From: Progne subis subis
Taxonomy: Eukaryota; Chordata; Aves; Passeriformes; Hirundinidae
Length of the DNA: 64,000 bases
Reading direction: 5' to 3'
NCBI GenBank assembly: GCA_022316685.1
Contig: JAKJHU010000030.1
Span: 10,416,360-10,480,359 of the forward strand
Numbering within the stretch: the stretch's first letter is position 1; each line of letters starts with the position of its first letter. The translations under genes and the position numbers were made by a program. Positions 1-11,212 of this stretch are shown here, one piece after another. The notes under the pieces were generated by a model. It worked only from the letters and a program-made list of their open reading frames with translations, was not told where the DNA came from and did not search any database.

Positions 1-779
1 TTATCACAAATGTTCATACAAGCCAGTGCTTTCAGTCAGATGAAGAGTGTAAAGAATGGAGGGTTTATATGAATGCCATGGTATGGAACAGGGAAGGAAG
101 GCAAGGAAAAATGCAGCAAAATGAAAGAGAATGAACAAATAAGAGGGACACAGGCCAGTCCATGTCTTTCCAAATGTGATGTTTCAATAGCAGCCTATAT
201 CTTAGGAAGTCCAAAGCCATTGGCTGCTGACACCCAGGACACGCTAGTTACTTCACTTGCTGTGCTTCTCCAATCCTTCACTAGACTGCTGCTAATTGTG
301 ATGGTTGGAGACAAAGGGCACTAAGCTAGATGGGCAATTATCTTGTTAGACTTGTTGCTCAAAAACATCCCCCCTCTCCCCCAAATACAAAAAAAAAAAA
401 AAAAAAAAAAAGGCAAAAAGCCACAGGTAGACTACAAGTTTCTTCTGTGTTTCTGAACAAGAATCTGGGAAAAGGAGGAATTTTAAAGCACATCCACAGA
501 ATTCTTTAGGTCTCATGCACTGGTGCTTGCAAATTGAGATGCTGATGATGGAGTTGAAGCTACAGTCTGTCCCTCTCCATCCTGCATGGCTGCTTGAAGA
601 GCCTGGCCTCTCGTAGAGGAACGGGCTGATCGTGCTTAGGGAGCGAGAGGCTGTTTCTGCGTCAGCCAACCAAACCAATCAACCGACCACCCCGGCGCTG
701 CCTTAGACTTGTCAACCAAAGACGTTCAGGAGTGACAGAGATAAAGTAAGCAAAGCCAAAGGACGGAAGACTGTGTCAG
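1..779. other. Non-coding stretch upstream of CpG-rich block 1
   Basis: Mixed-composition DNA with an A homopolymer of about 25 bases near 385-412. The open frames here are short and show no recognisable domain. I see no gene, RNA or mobile element. Confidence 0.4.
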
Positions 780-1070
780 AAGGACTGCTCGGAGGTGCGG
801 TCACCTCAGGCGGCTGCGGGGGCCGCTGCCGATGCCGGGCGCGGGTGGAGGCTCCAAGCCGGCTCCGCCTTGAGACTGCTGCCTCCCACAATGAAAAATA
901 GGAAAGCGAACGTGAGGCTCTCCTGTGCCCTTTGCGAGTCCCGAGTGGCACCGGCAGGGAAAAGAGAAACGGTCCCTGCTGGTGCTGCTGGGAGCGGTCG
1001 TGTGCTTCTACGCTGCTGCCCTGCAGGAGAGGAGGCGGAGGAGCCGAGCGCTAAGCAGGGGCACAACCGT
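780..1070. promoter_or_regulatory. CpG-rich block 1, possible promoter or first-exon region
   Basis: The sequence abruptly becomes GC- and CpG-rich compared with its flanks. Short overlapping open frames on both strands are what GC-rich DNA gives by chance. One frame (925-1113) has a basic, hydrophobic, then basic stretch resembling a signal anchor, but it has no ATG, so it is not called. A role as a CpG-island promoter is inferred from composition alone. Confidence 0.35.
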
Positions 1071-1099
1071 GCCGTGTTTTAGCCCTGAGAAAGGAGGGA

Positions 1100-3470
1100 G
1101 TGAAAGAGGGTAACTTTGCTTGCAACCCTGAAGAACTGCGTAGCCTGAAAAAACGATGAGTCGAGGTGCGCAGCCCGCCGAGCACGGCCAGCCCTGTGTC
1201 ACCTGCGGGGGCTTACGGCAAACAGGCACCCTAGAGGTGGAGCGAATGTGCAGGACTTGGAAAGGAAGGACGACGCTGTCCCTGCTCCAGTCAGTGTGTC
1301 CCTGACCCCCTTCATGAGTACATACACACAAACACACGAACCAACACACACACACACGCACACAAAGATGCAGCTCCGGCATCGACCATCTGGGTATGAG
1401 GAAACCTGAACCTGCTCTTACTCTCCCTACCATTCCCGCCTCGGGGACAGAGCCAGCACCTCACTGCCCTCACCCGTGCCCCACTGAGAAAACCCATCCG
1501 CCAGTAATCCCATACCCATCGTCAGTAACACCATAAATTTAGTGACTGGGAAGGAAGAGGTGGGGAGGGGCTGACAGAGCATGAAGGGAGCGGGACTGAG
1601 GTTGAAATGAGGGAAAAAGGAGATTGCAGATGTAGTTGAAAGAAGCAGGGCACGCTTTGTCCCTGCTAAATACTCCCATATGCCAGGTACCTATCACTGG
1701 AAATGGAAATGCTTTTCATTTTCTCATCACTTCTCCTGTCAATGAGCCGTTTAAAATCTCAGTGCTTCATCTCCCTTTCATTTTGAAAGCTGCCCTTGTT
1801 CCGCTTGTCACAACTGCAAGAGGGGAACAGAGGAACAACAGCAGCGGCAAAGCTTCATTTCAGCCAGGCATATAAAAGTCGACCTTGGTGCTCTCTCTCG
1901 GAGAGACAGCCAAACAGAAAAGATGGAAGGGTCTTGTGGAATCTGGTCATTTTGCTTGATTTCCTCTCTGATTTGCCTCCACTAACAGGTCACAAGCTTT
2001 TTTTTTTTTTTTTGGAGAGGGAGGTGCCAAATTTAAAGAGTGCAAGTATCTGTGATTTCTCTTCCTAAACCCCAGGAGGCAAAGCTCACTGATGCTGCCT
2101 AATTTTTTTCCCCTTCTTTAGTCCTCTTCCCTTCTTTCTGTAAGGGAATTGGACAGTGGAGTTTTCCATTCCCTACTCTTCCAAACTTGGTTTGTATCTC
2201 CCTTGCCTCAGTGGTGCTTCTCATTTCTCCCATGGTGTGAGGAGAGAGAGTTTTCCTGTGTGTCTCCTTCACGTAGAGGGAAACAGCGCAGGATTCATCA
2301 CCCCCGTAGCTGAACAGGAATCGCTCCGTTTGGCCTTTTCTAAAGGCTCGGTCGTGGATGTTTTTTTGTTTTAATGCCTCTCGTGCCTCTCAGTTTTCAG
2401 TGCTGTCATTTCTTTGCTTTTTTTACTCCATGCTTATTGAAGGAAGATTTTGTTGGAGATGGTTCCATGGCATAATGAGATGTTGCATAAGCAAGATTTT
2501 CATTGAAAAGGCAACAGTTTCTCTTTACTTAGCCCTTCCTATCACCCCTTCCTCAGCAGTTCTGACAATTTCCTTTCTTCCACCTTCTCCTGCTTTCTTA
2601 CCCCTTTTCTAACCCCTTTCAAATATTGTTGAAGGTTCCAAAGAGGCACGAATTTATAGATAAGTGTGAAGGGTTTGTTTAGTCTGTATTAATATATCCA
2701 AAGAAAGCCTAATTATTTGGATATGAACAAGGTCCCTCTAGAGCAGTCTGGGATAGTTTGACACCTGTAATATGATCGGAGAGCTGTGGATCAAGACTAG
2801 AGGAATGGTGACAGGATAATGACAAAAAATAGGAAAAGCCTGAGAGGCAAATATCAAGCAAAACTGTGGAAGTGGTCAGCATGACAGGAATGACAGCAAC
2901 AGTTTGGATGTTATGATGTGGTGCTGGACTGTTCAGTAGAAGTGTTTAAGCAAGGAAGGGTATGGGCTAGAGCTTGTGGAGATGGGGTCTGATAAAAAGG
3001 TCTTGCCAGGCAATGGTAGAGTAGATGTTGGATCTGGGGAGTCATCTCGTTCCTAACATCTGGATATTTTACATAGGCAGGTATTCATTCATCTTTCTGC
3101 TTTCTGGGGGCAGGAGCTGTGTTGACACAATGGGAATGTAAATTGAAATAAAATGCTTTCATAGACGGGAGTGGAGAGAGAATTAATATAAATGCCCAAA
3201 ATAGATGCAGTGCTGCAGTGAGTGTAAGCCAGCTCTGTGAAGCTTGGCTGCCTAAAGGAACCCGCATCCAGAATATAAAATCTCACCTGGGTTGGCAGTT
3301 TCTGGGAGAACCGCCCCAGTCCAAAGGAAGTCTATGGAAACTGCCAGGGTCGGCACCGGGAAAGCTTAGGCCCCGACAACGGGAAGAAAGAGAAACAGCC
3401 AGTTTTGCGAAGCCCATTTTTTTTCCATGTTCTTTGGGCTTTTTCTTGTGCTTCACCCCAGCTTTTGTCC
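1100..3470. other. Non-coding interval between CpG-rich blocks 1 and 2
   Basis: Contains a short CA-rich tract (about 1320-1365) and a T homopolymer (about 1998-2014). There is no domain-bearing frame and no recognisable transposon. It may hold untranslated exons or enhancers of the locus served by the CpG-rich blocks, but nothing in the sequence proves this. Confidence 0.35.
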
Positions 3471-3479
3471 TCTGTGCCC

Positions 3480-3830
3480 AGCGTTTTTTCCTTACCGCGC
3501 CCCGCGGGCAAGCGGCGGCTCTCAACAGGTGCTGGGGAAGCCGCTCTCCCTCGGTCGGATGCTGCCGCCCCGCGACTCGCGCTCACCAAGCAGCTGCCGC
3601 GGAGCCGCGCCGGAGCCGCCGCTCGCCCCCGCACCGCCCCCGCGGAGCCCCGCGCAGCGCACGGCGCGCCTGGCCCGCATCCAGCCTGGGCTGGCCAACC
3701 CTGGCGCCCGGCACCGGAACGCGCTAACGGCAGAAGGCTGAACCGGGGAAAAGAAATACCCCCCAAAGGCCCGGGTCGGCGCCTACAGGAAATCGTCTCC
3801 GGGCCGGGTCAGAGCTCCGGGAGCGGCTCC
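3480..3830. promoter_or_regulatory. CpG-rich block 2
   Basis: Dense CpG and GC-box-like G/C runs over about 350 bp, flanked by AT-richer DNA. All long frames across it are overlapping shadows on both strands. Composition fits a vertebrate CpG-island promoter. Strand and transcription start cannot be fixed. Confidence 0.5.
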
Positions 3831-4261
3831 TTTCAATAGATGTAAACAGAAAAAGGCTGCCTTTAATTACAACGTGCATAAAATTCACATTTTGTGTGAA
3901 TTCATGTCGCAGGAAAGCCCCTTCCCCTTGGATAACCCGCGTCAGGATAACGCGGCATGAGGTAAAAACCCTCCAGACCCTCCCTCCCCATGAAACGCGA
4001 ATTGTCTTTTTCAACGCGATGCAAATGGGGGGGAAAGCAGCTGCAAAGCTCTACAATAAACTGTTTCATCCAAGCCAGCGCCAGCTCAGGAAGGCACGCC
4101 TTTGAATGCCACCCCCACAAGACACCTCCTTCCCACCCGTGCAGGCAACATCCGTAGGCGATAACCAAGTCTAAAACTCGGAGAGGATCGATAATGTCTA
4201 CTAAATATTCTGGGAGTGTATGAGTGTGGCGGGGAGGAGGGATGAGGATGAGGATAAAAGG

Positions 4262-4284
4262 GTGATTAATCGGATATTAATCAC
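4262..4284. promoter_or_regulatory. Inverted pair of GATTA/TAATC homeodomain-type sites
   Basis: A perfect 9-bp inverted repeat, GTGATTAAT and ATTAATCAC, separated by 5 bp (CGGAT). Each arm contains GATTA, the core bound by OTX/PITX/bicoid-type homeodomains. It lies between CpG-rich blocks 2 and 3. A dimeric homeodomain site is an inference from the motif. Confidence 0.35.
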
Positions 4285-4589
4285 TGGCCACAAACAAGGG
4301 GAGATTATTTCGGGTAGGCAGCCGACTGTGGGGAGTAGCAGAATAGGTCCTTTTACTGAAGGCACGCGTGATGGGATCGGCACTTCACTGTTTAGCGACG
4401 CCTGTGTAATTCTGCAGGTGCACATTATTCAAGCCGTATATTTCTTCTTTTCTCTGTGTGTAGCATTTCCCTTAACTGTCTGCAAGCACAGACTTAGTGG
4501 AGATATTTATGCCGCTACTAGACATTTCCTTTTTGCTCTCCTTTCATGAACACAGAAGAAAGAAGAAAGCAAAATAGCCGCTGCCTCGG

Positions 4590-4620
4590 GGGGGGAAAAA
4601 AAAAAAAAAAAAAAAAAAAT
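4590..4620. repeat. G-run followed by A-run
   Basis: A run of about eight G followed by an A homopolymer of about 26 bases. Simple low-complexity sequence with no coding meaning. Confidence 0.8.
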
Positions 4621-5879
4621 AGAGACGAAACCCATCACCCAAACACCCTCACATACATCAGAGAAAAGGGACTAAGGGAGGGAAGAGAAGAGGTGCCGAT
4701 CTTTGCACCCAGCGACAGACCATGCCTTCAAGGCTGAATTTTCAACGCACCTTTCCGACAGCCTGGGAGCCCTGCATGCGTACAGACAGCTGAGCGTGAA
4801 GCGCATTTTGGGCTGTGAGACGGCTACGCGTATGCCGGGCTCCTCCGTAACTTTCCCCACGCAACGGGTTAAACTAATAAGTGCATCGATACAGGCATTC
4901 CCGCAAAGATCCCGCTGCTCGACCGAAAAACAGAATTGTAGGTAACCCCCCCCACACCCCTCACTAACATCATCGTCACCTTAAAAAAGTGAACCAGTGG
5001 GATTTGTTTGAATATACACTAGTTAGAGGCTATATGAACCAACTCACGTCTCCCTTTGAGCATACTGCAAGAATATTTATTGAGCCCCAGCTCAGTCACT
5101 GCATTGAACGCCAGATCTGGCAAGCAAATACATTTCCTATCTCCGAAGAGAGCTTTGAATCAACTCCTTCTTTCCTCCCCGCTTTAGCGATCGTTTATAT
5201 ACTTCCATGGCAAAGTACCAAGGGCAAAAATATAAAATAAGAGATAAATATATTTTGAAACACACCTTGGTACAAGGCAAGAGCTTGCAACGCCCTGACA
5301 GAAAGCAAATGAACCACTAAAAATATACCACTCAAATACTACCCTACCTTTCACACACGAAACCATCAATAAAAAGACGAGGTTCCAAAATGTAAATCCA
5401 CTTTTAATCTCCATTTTCTTCACCAGGAGGAAGTCCAGCCGGCCACATTTAGTACATCCCCTTTCCCAAAAGTCTGCTAATTTCGATTCCTTTGCACGGA
5501 TTTCCCCTCTGCAGATCCCTTTCATATTATTCTTGAGAGCTCCTAATTCCTATTCCTCGGCCAGGCGCAGCGGAGTTGTTGCTGTTGATGGTGCGCGGTC
5601 ACAGCTCGGAGTGAATGGTGTTTCTGGGATACCACAGCAACCTTGACGAGGACTCAACCATCTCTCCAACGGGGGCACAAAGTCTCAGCTACTCTCGATC
5701 GTGTCTTTTCCTCCCTCCCACCCCCCCACTACCCCAACTCCCTGCACAGCCAAAACCCACCACAATCCTGCCTCCTCACAGCATCCACCGCGAGCCGCGG
5801 GAGAGCACCTCAATGCTCAGACGTCTGCTCTCGCCAATAAACTCCAAACAGTATTTGCAATTGAGACTCTCTCCCCACC
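4621..5879. other. Non-coding interval between CpG-rich blocks 2 and 3
   Basis: Moderate-GC, non-repetitive sequence with no recognisable protein or transposon. Its complexity and its position between two CpG-rich blocks make it a reasonable place for conserved regulatory elements. I cannot demonstrate any from a single sequence. Confidence 0.3.
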
Positions 5880-6660
5880 CCCTTGTTCCCTCAAGAGGAT
5901 CAGTACTGCCTGGGAGAACGGCTCGGGAGATAACGGAGTGGCGGGGTCCCCCCGCCGCCCGGAGGAGCCTGGGGCGGCCGGCGCGGCGGGGCTCGCCCAT
6001 CCCGCCGCCGCTAGCGGCAGCAATCACCGCCTTGTTATTAACCACGCACGTGCGGTGCTCGGAGCTGCCATCACCACACCGGCTCGCACACACCACGCCT
6101 TCGGGCACACACCCCGCGGCAGCTGCGCGGCCCCCGGGGATGCGCAGGCTGATCGCTCTGCGCGGGGACATTCATTACAGGCCGGGCGCCGCGGGCGCAG
6201 GGGAGCGGCGGGCACAGCCCTGCTCCCCGTACTCGCGGCTCAGGGTGCTCCCAGCCGCGGCGGGTGGGGCCGGGCCGGGCCCGGCGGTGCCGCGCCGCGG
6301 GCGGTGGCTCCCAGCGGGCCGGGCCGGGCCGGGCCGGGAGCCGGGGCGCTGCGGCCGCGGCTCCGCCAGGAAGAGCGCTGGCGCCACCTACCGGCCCCGG
6401 GACCGCGCTGCTCCGCGGGGCGGGGGCGCTGCGCGGGGGGGCCCGGCCGCTGAGCGGCACTGACCCGGCTTGCGGGACTCGAACCCGCGCTTGGGGCTGC
6501 CCTCCTCTGCCCGCCCAACCACCGCGCAAGCTGCGCGGGGCGGCGGGTTCCTCCGCTGCCGGGAGCTCGTGGAGGTGGTGCGGAGGCGTGCGGAAGCGCG
6601 CACGTGGGTGGATGAGGGGGTGGTGTCCCAGGCGTGCGGGGGTGGTGGGGGTGCATTTCT
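5880..6660. promoter_or_regulatory. CpG-rich block 3, largest in the window
   Basis: The most CpG-dense stretch of the window, including tandem GGGCC units (about 6315-6340). A frame of 282 codons crosses it (5615-6463), but equally long frames run on the opposite strand and none shows a domain, so none is called as a gene. It best fits a CpG-island promoter whose transcript I cannot define. Confidence 0.55.
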
Positions 6661-7200
6661 GCGCGTACGAGGTGTGCGTGTGTCGAGCTCCGCAATGAGT
6701 GCGGGGGAGATTTCTCTTGGGGGTGGAGTATGTGTTTGGGTGCGCGTGTGCCTGTGACTGCGCTTGCATGCTTGAGTGTCTGTGTGTGCTTGTATGTGCT
6801 GTCGTGTCGAATGTGAGTGCACGTGTGCACACGAGTGGTGTGTGATTGTGCCCTCGTGTTCATGTGCGTGCAGGTGCTTGTGTGGTTCAGCGCGGGTGTG
6901 TGTGCACACGTGTTTTGTGCGTACGTGCACACATCCGTGTTTGTGTGAGTGTGCATGGATTTTTTCCGGTGCCTCTGTGTACATGCGTATTTTGTGCACT
7001 TGTATGTGTTCTTACAGGTCAGCATGTGTGCCTCTGACGTGCTTTTTTCTTGCATATATGTGCACACGTATTCGTTCACCCAACTGTTCGTTCTTACAGT
7101 GTAAGTTCATCAGGTTGATGTAAGTTTTTGCAGGGATGTGTATATGGTGCATGTGTGCACATGCTCATGTGTGTAAATGCATGAGCTGTGTAAATGCACA
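6640..7200. repeat. Alternating TG/CG/CA low-complexity tract
   Basis: Some 550 bp dominated by imperfect TGTG, TGCG and TGCA runs, mostly alternating purine-pyrimidine. Frames on both strands give Cys/Val- or His/Thr-rich nonsense. Such DNA is prone to Z-form. It immediately borders CpG-rich block 3. Confidence 0.75.
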
Positions 7201-8902
7201 TTCTGAAGTGCCAATGGACATGGCTGTGTGAGCTGAGAAATTTTGGCAGCCAGTCTCAAAGCACAGGATCTTTGTGTCCACAAAGGGGTTTGCATTTCCC
7301 TGTGTGGAAGTGTGTGTGGGTGTGTCTTATATGTATGGAGTACATTTGTAGAAAGGTATCCTGGTTAGGAACTTTATATGTGAACTGAGGCTCTCTATAT
7401 AGGTGTAGGTGCATGCACAAATTTGTATGACCACGTGTTTTTATATATACATGATATATGTCATAGTACCACAACAACATAGATAATAGTATTGAAGAAA
7501 TCTGGAAAGGTCTTTACTTCATCCTTTACTTCCAAAGCACAGTGTAAAAGAAGAGGTTTGCATGGCTGTGATTCTGCTCCCATGAGGGTGTCAGGGTGAG
7601 CAGTTATGCGCCTTTCTCCACTTGTACTTAAAACCGAACCTTCTTTCTGTGAGGCCACCAGTGATTCAGTGTGGCTCTGCATATGGCTGGCTGGACTCGC
7701 TTCTACAGCTCTAATACATGAGCAAAGAATACCTTCAGCTATGAGCGCTGACGCTAACCAGCCCCATTGGTTCCATACATGTTTGTTGACTGGGGAGAAG
7801 CAAAGGTATATATTTCACAGCCTTGTGTACTGTCCACAGCCTTCTCTTGCAGACACATGAGTCTTGAAGTGTGACTGCTGTAATTGAAACTTGGTAGGTT
7901 TGTTTGCTTCCTCTGCAGTGGCGCAAGAATGTGATCACACAAGTGATGTGAATCTTGTGTTGGTGTTAAGGGCAGTGCCATGTTACGATCAGTGTTATGA
8001 CAAAATTTCATTCAGAATTTTCCAAATTTTTAAAGCAACTGATCTTAGTTTTAGCTAAAGCGGGATAGATGAAAATCACTTTGTTCTAAACCTGTCAACT
8101 GTATTTATTAATTATGGAATCTCTTTCTTTACTATATACATGTATTTACATTTATGCATGTAACCAGAATCCATTTTTTTAAGACAAATTCAAAACTGGA
8201 GACTTGTGCTTTCAGAACAGCATAGATGACCACACCTCGAGTATTCATATTTTGGGGTGTGTGTCCTTGGAATAAAATTCTGCCTTTATTCCCCCAAGAA
8301 CACTTTCTGGTTCTGAAATTCAAAGTCCCTTGGGATAAATTCTTTATCAGTTGTAGAAGATAAGAAATCAATACTGAAGATATAGACTTGTTATTTCTAA
8401 TCAATGCATTGCATTGCTCAGTACTTTAATACCTAACTTACTTAGAGGTCTTACTTCGACCTCATTAGAAGTCACATCTGTTTGACATCCAGCAAGATTT
8501 AAGCTGCAAGTTATTTGTATTACTTCTGAAAATGAAATGTTGGTTTATCAGTTACATGTTAAACAAGAACAAAGAAATTATTACAGTTAAAAAAGGGACC
8601 AAAGACTTTTTTGTGGTGACATTCTTACTAATTTTCAATGACCCTTAGGTTGCCAAGTAATTTAGATGCATTTTAAAAATGACACTTCAGCTACTAAGGC
8701 AAATGTTAGGCACATTTGGCAGTATTAATGCTAGAGATGGACTGGAATTTCTCTCTAGTTCACTCCCCACCCTAGTCCTCCAACACTGTGATGTTGCATT
8801 TTTCTTGTGATTGACTTGTTATTCAACACTAGCATCCCATAACCTTTTGTGTGATTCTGGGTTCAAGTTGTAGATTATGCTGTATGTTTCACATTCATAA
8901 TG
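7201..8902. other. AT-rich intergenic or intronic DNA, nothing recognised
   Basis: No domain-bearing frame, no CR1 or LTR sequence that I recognise, and no RNA gene. Confidence 0.4.
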
Positions 8903-9135
8903 GGTCCTCCTCCATCTTAGTTTTCCTTCCTGTCTTCCTTCCCTTTCTCTGTCCCCTATTTCTTTCCTTTCTCCACTCTACTTCTTTCTTTTCTTCCCTT
9001 CTTCCCTTCTTTCTCTCTTTCCTTCTTGTGCTCTTTTACTCTGTTTTTTTTTCTTCTTCCCTCTGTGTTTTTTCTTCATTCTTTTTCTTTCTCACCCTCT
9101 TTTTTCTGTTTCTCTTCTCTTCTTTCTCACTTTTG
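8903..9135. repeat. Long polypyrimidine (C/T) tract
   Basis: About 230 bp that is almost entirely C and T on the plus strand, with irregular CTTTC/TTCCC units and only scattered purines. The frame across it encodes Phe/Ser/Leu-rich nonsense. Such tracts can form triplex (H-DNA) where mirror symmetry allows. Confidence 0.8.
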
Positions 9136-10396
9136 GCATGGTCAAGCTTATTGATCATTTGGGTATCAGTCAAGGATGAAAGTGACTTGGCAAGGACCAT
9201 TAAGTCAATCACTATGATTAAATACTCCCAAGAATTTTAAAATGTGCTGAAATCAGAAATGGGCAGATATTTAACTGTCTGACCTGTCAAGCACATGAAT
9301 ATCAGCACTGCTAGTGGAAAACTTGTATCACAGACCTGACAGGCTCTGATACCTTAGTTACACTATCTGTAAGAAGGCACTCTTGCCTCTGAATCTGCAA
9401 GAAATAAATACACCAAAATAGTTCTGTGGAATAACGTGTTACTATTGGTATTCACATTTTCCTCGTTCACAGCTCCCTGTTCACTTTGCCAAGGCAGATC
9501 AAATTTAGGTTTGATAATTAGATTACGAATTCCTCCTACATTTTCAGCTGCATTTGTTATTCATTCACTGTCATATACTTTTGTGTGAGGTAGCTGTATT
9601 TTGTTAAATAGCTCCTACATTTTGCTTCCAGGTAACATCACTCTAATTGTGGATAGACTTAGTGCTTTGCTTTAAAAAAATGCGGTGGGGTCTTCTGTGA
9701 CAAATAATGCTGTGAATAATACGGTGCACAATGCTTGCAAGCACAGACAGCATGTGTAGGTATGTATAAAGCATATAGGCAGTGATATTTAAAAATGAGT
9801 ATTTGACTAGGAATACAAAATTCATTCACTCATATCATCTAATTCTTTTGAGAATCCTGATTGAAAGCAGAATATTCTGTATTCCCATAACTTAGTCCAT
9901 GTGATTATAAATACTGGTAGGGTGGTTGTTCCGAACTCTGACCCAGAACCCAGATGGCATGTTTATCAGTGAGACCTAACATTCTTGAAAACAGTAGGAG
10001 AGTATTAAAAATATGCTGTAAACTTCCATTTCATCACTTAAGCTTTTGAACATGTTGGAGTCCTTCAGGGCAGGTCATAAAGAGGAGGACACCATTGTGT
10101 CACCCCCACTTCACTCAGACTAGAATAATTTACTGCATGAAACAGATAATGAATTTTTGAAAGAAAGGAGTACATAGAGATCATTCCACAAATACTGGGA
10201 TACTGCCATGTGCTGCTGTTACTGCTTCATATTCACAGTACAGGATACAGTCATAGTGTGAAGATTAAGTATAATACAACCCAAACAATAAAAAGATGCA
10301 TTAAAGCAAATACAGGGCTGGAGGCAGCTGGAGGGGAAAGTGCCAAATTATTGACCCCCTCTTGACTACTTAAACTTTCATAAGTAAGGTTCTAAG
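9136..10396. other. AT-rich non-coding DNA
   Basis: I see no gene, RNA or recognisable transposon up to the target-site duplication of the next LTR. Confidence 0.4.
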
Positions 10397-10401
10397 CTGC
10401 C

Positions 10402-10889
10402 TGTCCTGGTTTAGGGCAAATTTGGGAGAAAACCCCTGAATGGGGTCCCTCTGGGGAGCAAACCCAAATGGCCCCTCCCCCTAACCCATCTGGGAAAGAA
10501 ATTCTTTGGAGAAAACTGGAAAAAACTATTTTACTTAAACAAGGTGCCCATAAGTACAAAGAATTAATAATATGAAACAATAAAACCTCATGTTCTGGAG
10601 TGAGATGGTGAATTGAGAAAGTTCTTGTCGTTGATGTAGCTCTCTCTCAGTCTCTCATCAGTCCCAGTCCCTCCGGCGCTGCTGGAAAATGCCAAGGTCC
10701 AGGCCCCAATGGGCCGCAGGTGCAGCCCCCAGTGCTCCCCTGGGTTTTTTCAGACCAGAGCAGGTTTAGTCCCAAGAAAAAAAGGAGGAAAAAAAAAAAA
10801 AAAAAACAAACAAAAAAAACAAAACAAAAACAAAACAAAAAAAAAAACCAAAAAAAACCCAAAACAAAACAAAAAACACAAAACAAAAC

Positions 10890-10920
<31 letters not shown>

Positions 10921-11207
10921 CCAACCAAACAAAAAAAAACCAACAAAAAACAACAGTCCAGGGAACTTCTCTTCCCTAGCTAGCTAAAACTAACTAAAAG
11001 CAAAAAGATCTCTGTCCTGCAGTCTCTCCAAGCCTCAGCCAAACACCCCGTCCGGAGAAGAATGTGGAGGAGTCAGTCAGTTTTCTCAAAACAAACTCCA
11101 CGCTTCTTCTTGCTCTTAGAACCAGTCTTAAAGGCACAGAACTCAATATACAGCACAAACAGAACAGACAATTGGAGATACAAGCATCATAAAGTCACCC
11201 TAGGACA
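10402..11207 (-). mobile_element. Solo LTR, ERVL-like, with 5-bp target-site duplication
   Basis: On the plus strand the element starts TGTCCT and ends AGGACA, a perfect terminal inverted repeat. It is flanked on both sides by CTGCC (10397-10401 and 11208-11212), a 5-bp duplication typical of class III ERVs. The sequence resembles a common passerine LTR. I read it as minus-strand because that strand begins with promoter-like sequence, including a TTTAAG stretch. An A/C-rich low-complexity stretch interrupts it at about 10783-10953. There is no internal retroviral sequence, so this is a recombined solo LTR. Confidence 0.8.
10783..10953. repeat. A-rich tract with interspersed C inside the LTR
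   Basis: About 170 bp of nearly pure A with scattered C and CC, looking like an expanded and degenerating poly-A. Both strands give long meaningless Lys/Asn or Phe/Leu frames. Confidence 0.85.
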
Positions 11208-11212
11208 CTGCC

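Noticed and set aside
925..1113. Frame with a basic-hydrophobic-basic stretch resembling a membrane signal anchor
   Set aside because: It has no ATG (begins at GTG) and no other support. The hydrophobic run is short and lies in a CpG-rich block.
5615..6463. Plus-strand frame of 282 codons through CpG-rich block 3
   Set aside because: Comparable frames run on the opposite strand. The peptide is Pro/Ala/Arg/Gly-rich with no domain, as expected of stop-poor GC-rich DNA.
6472..6488. tRNA T-arm-like GCGGGACTCGAACCCGC (minus strand reads GGGTTCGAGTCCC)
   Set aside because: Only the T-arm is present. No convincing D-arm, anticodon arm or acceptor pairing could be folded around it in this GC-rich island.
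8851..9240. 129-codon Phe/Ser/Leu-rich frame
   Set aside because: Translation of the pyrimidine tract; membrane-like only because of TTT and CTT codons.
10647..10987. Lys/Asn-rich and Phe/Leu-rich frames
   Set aside because: Translations of the A/C low-complexity tract within an LTR.
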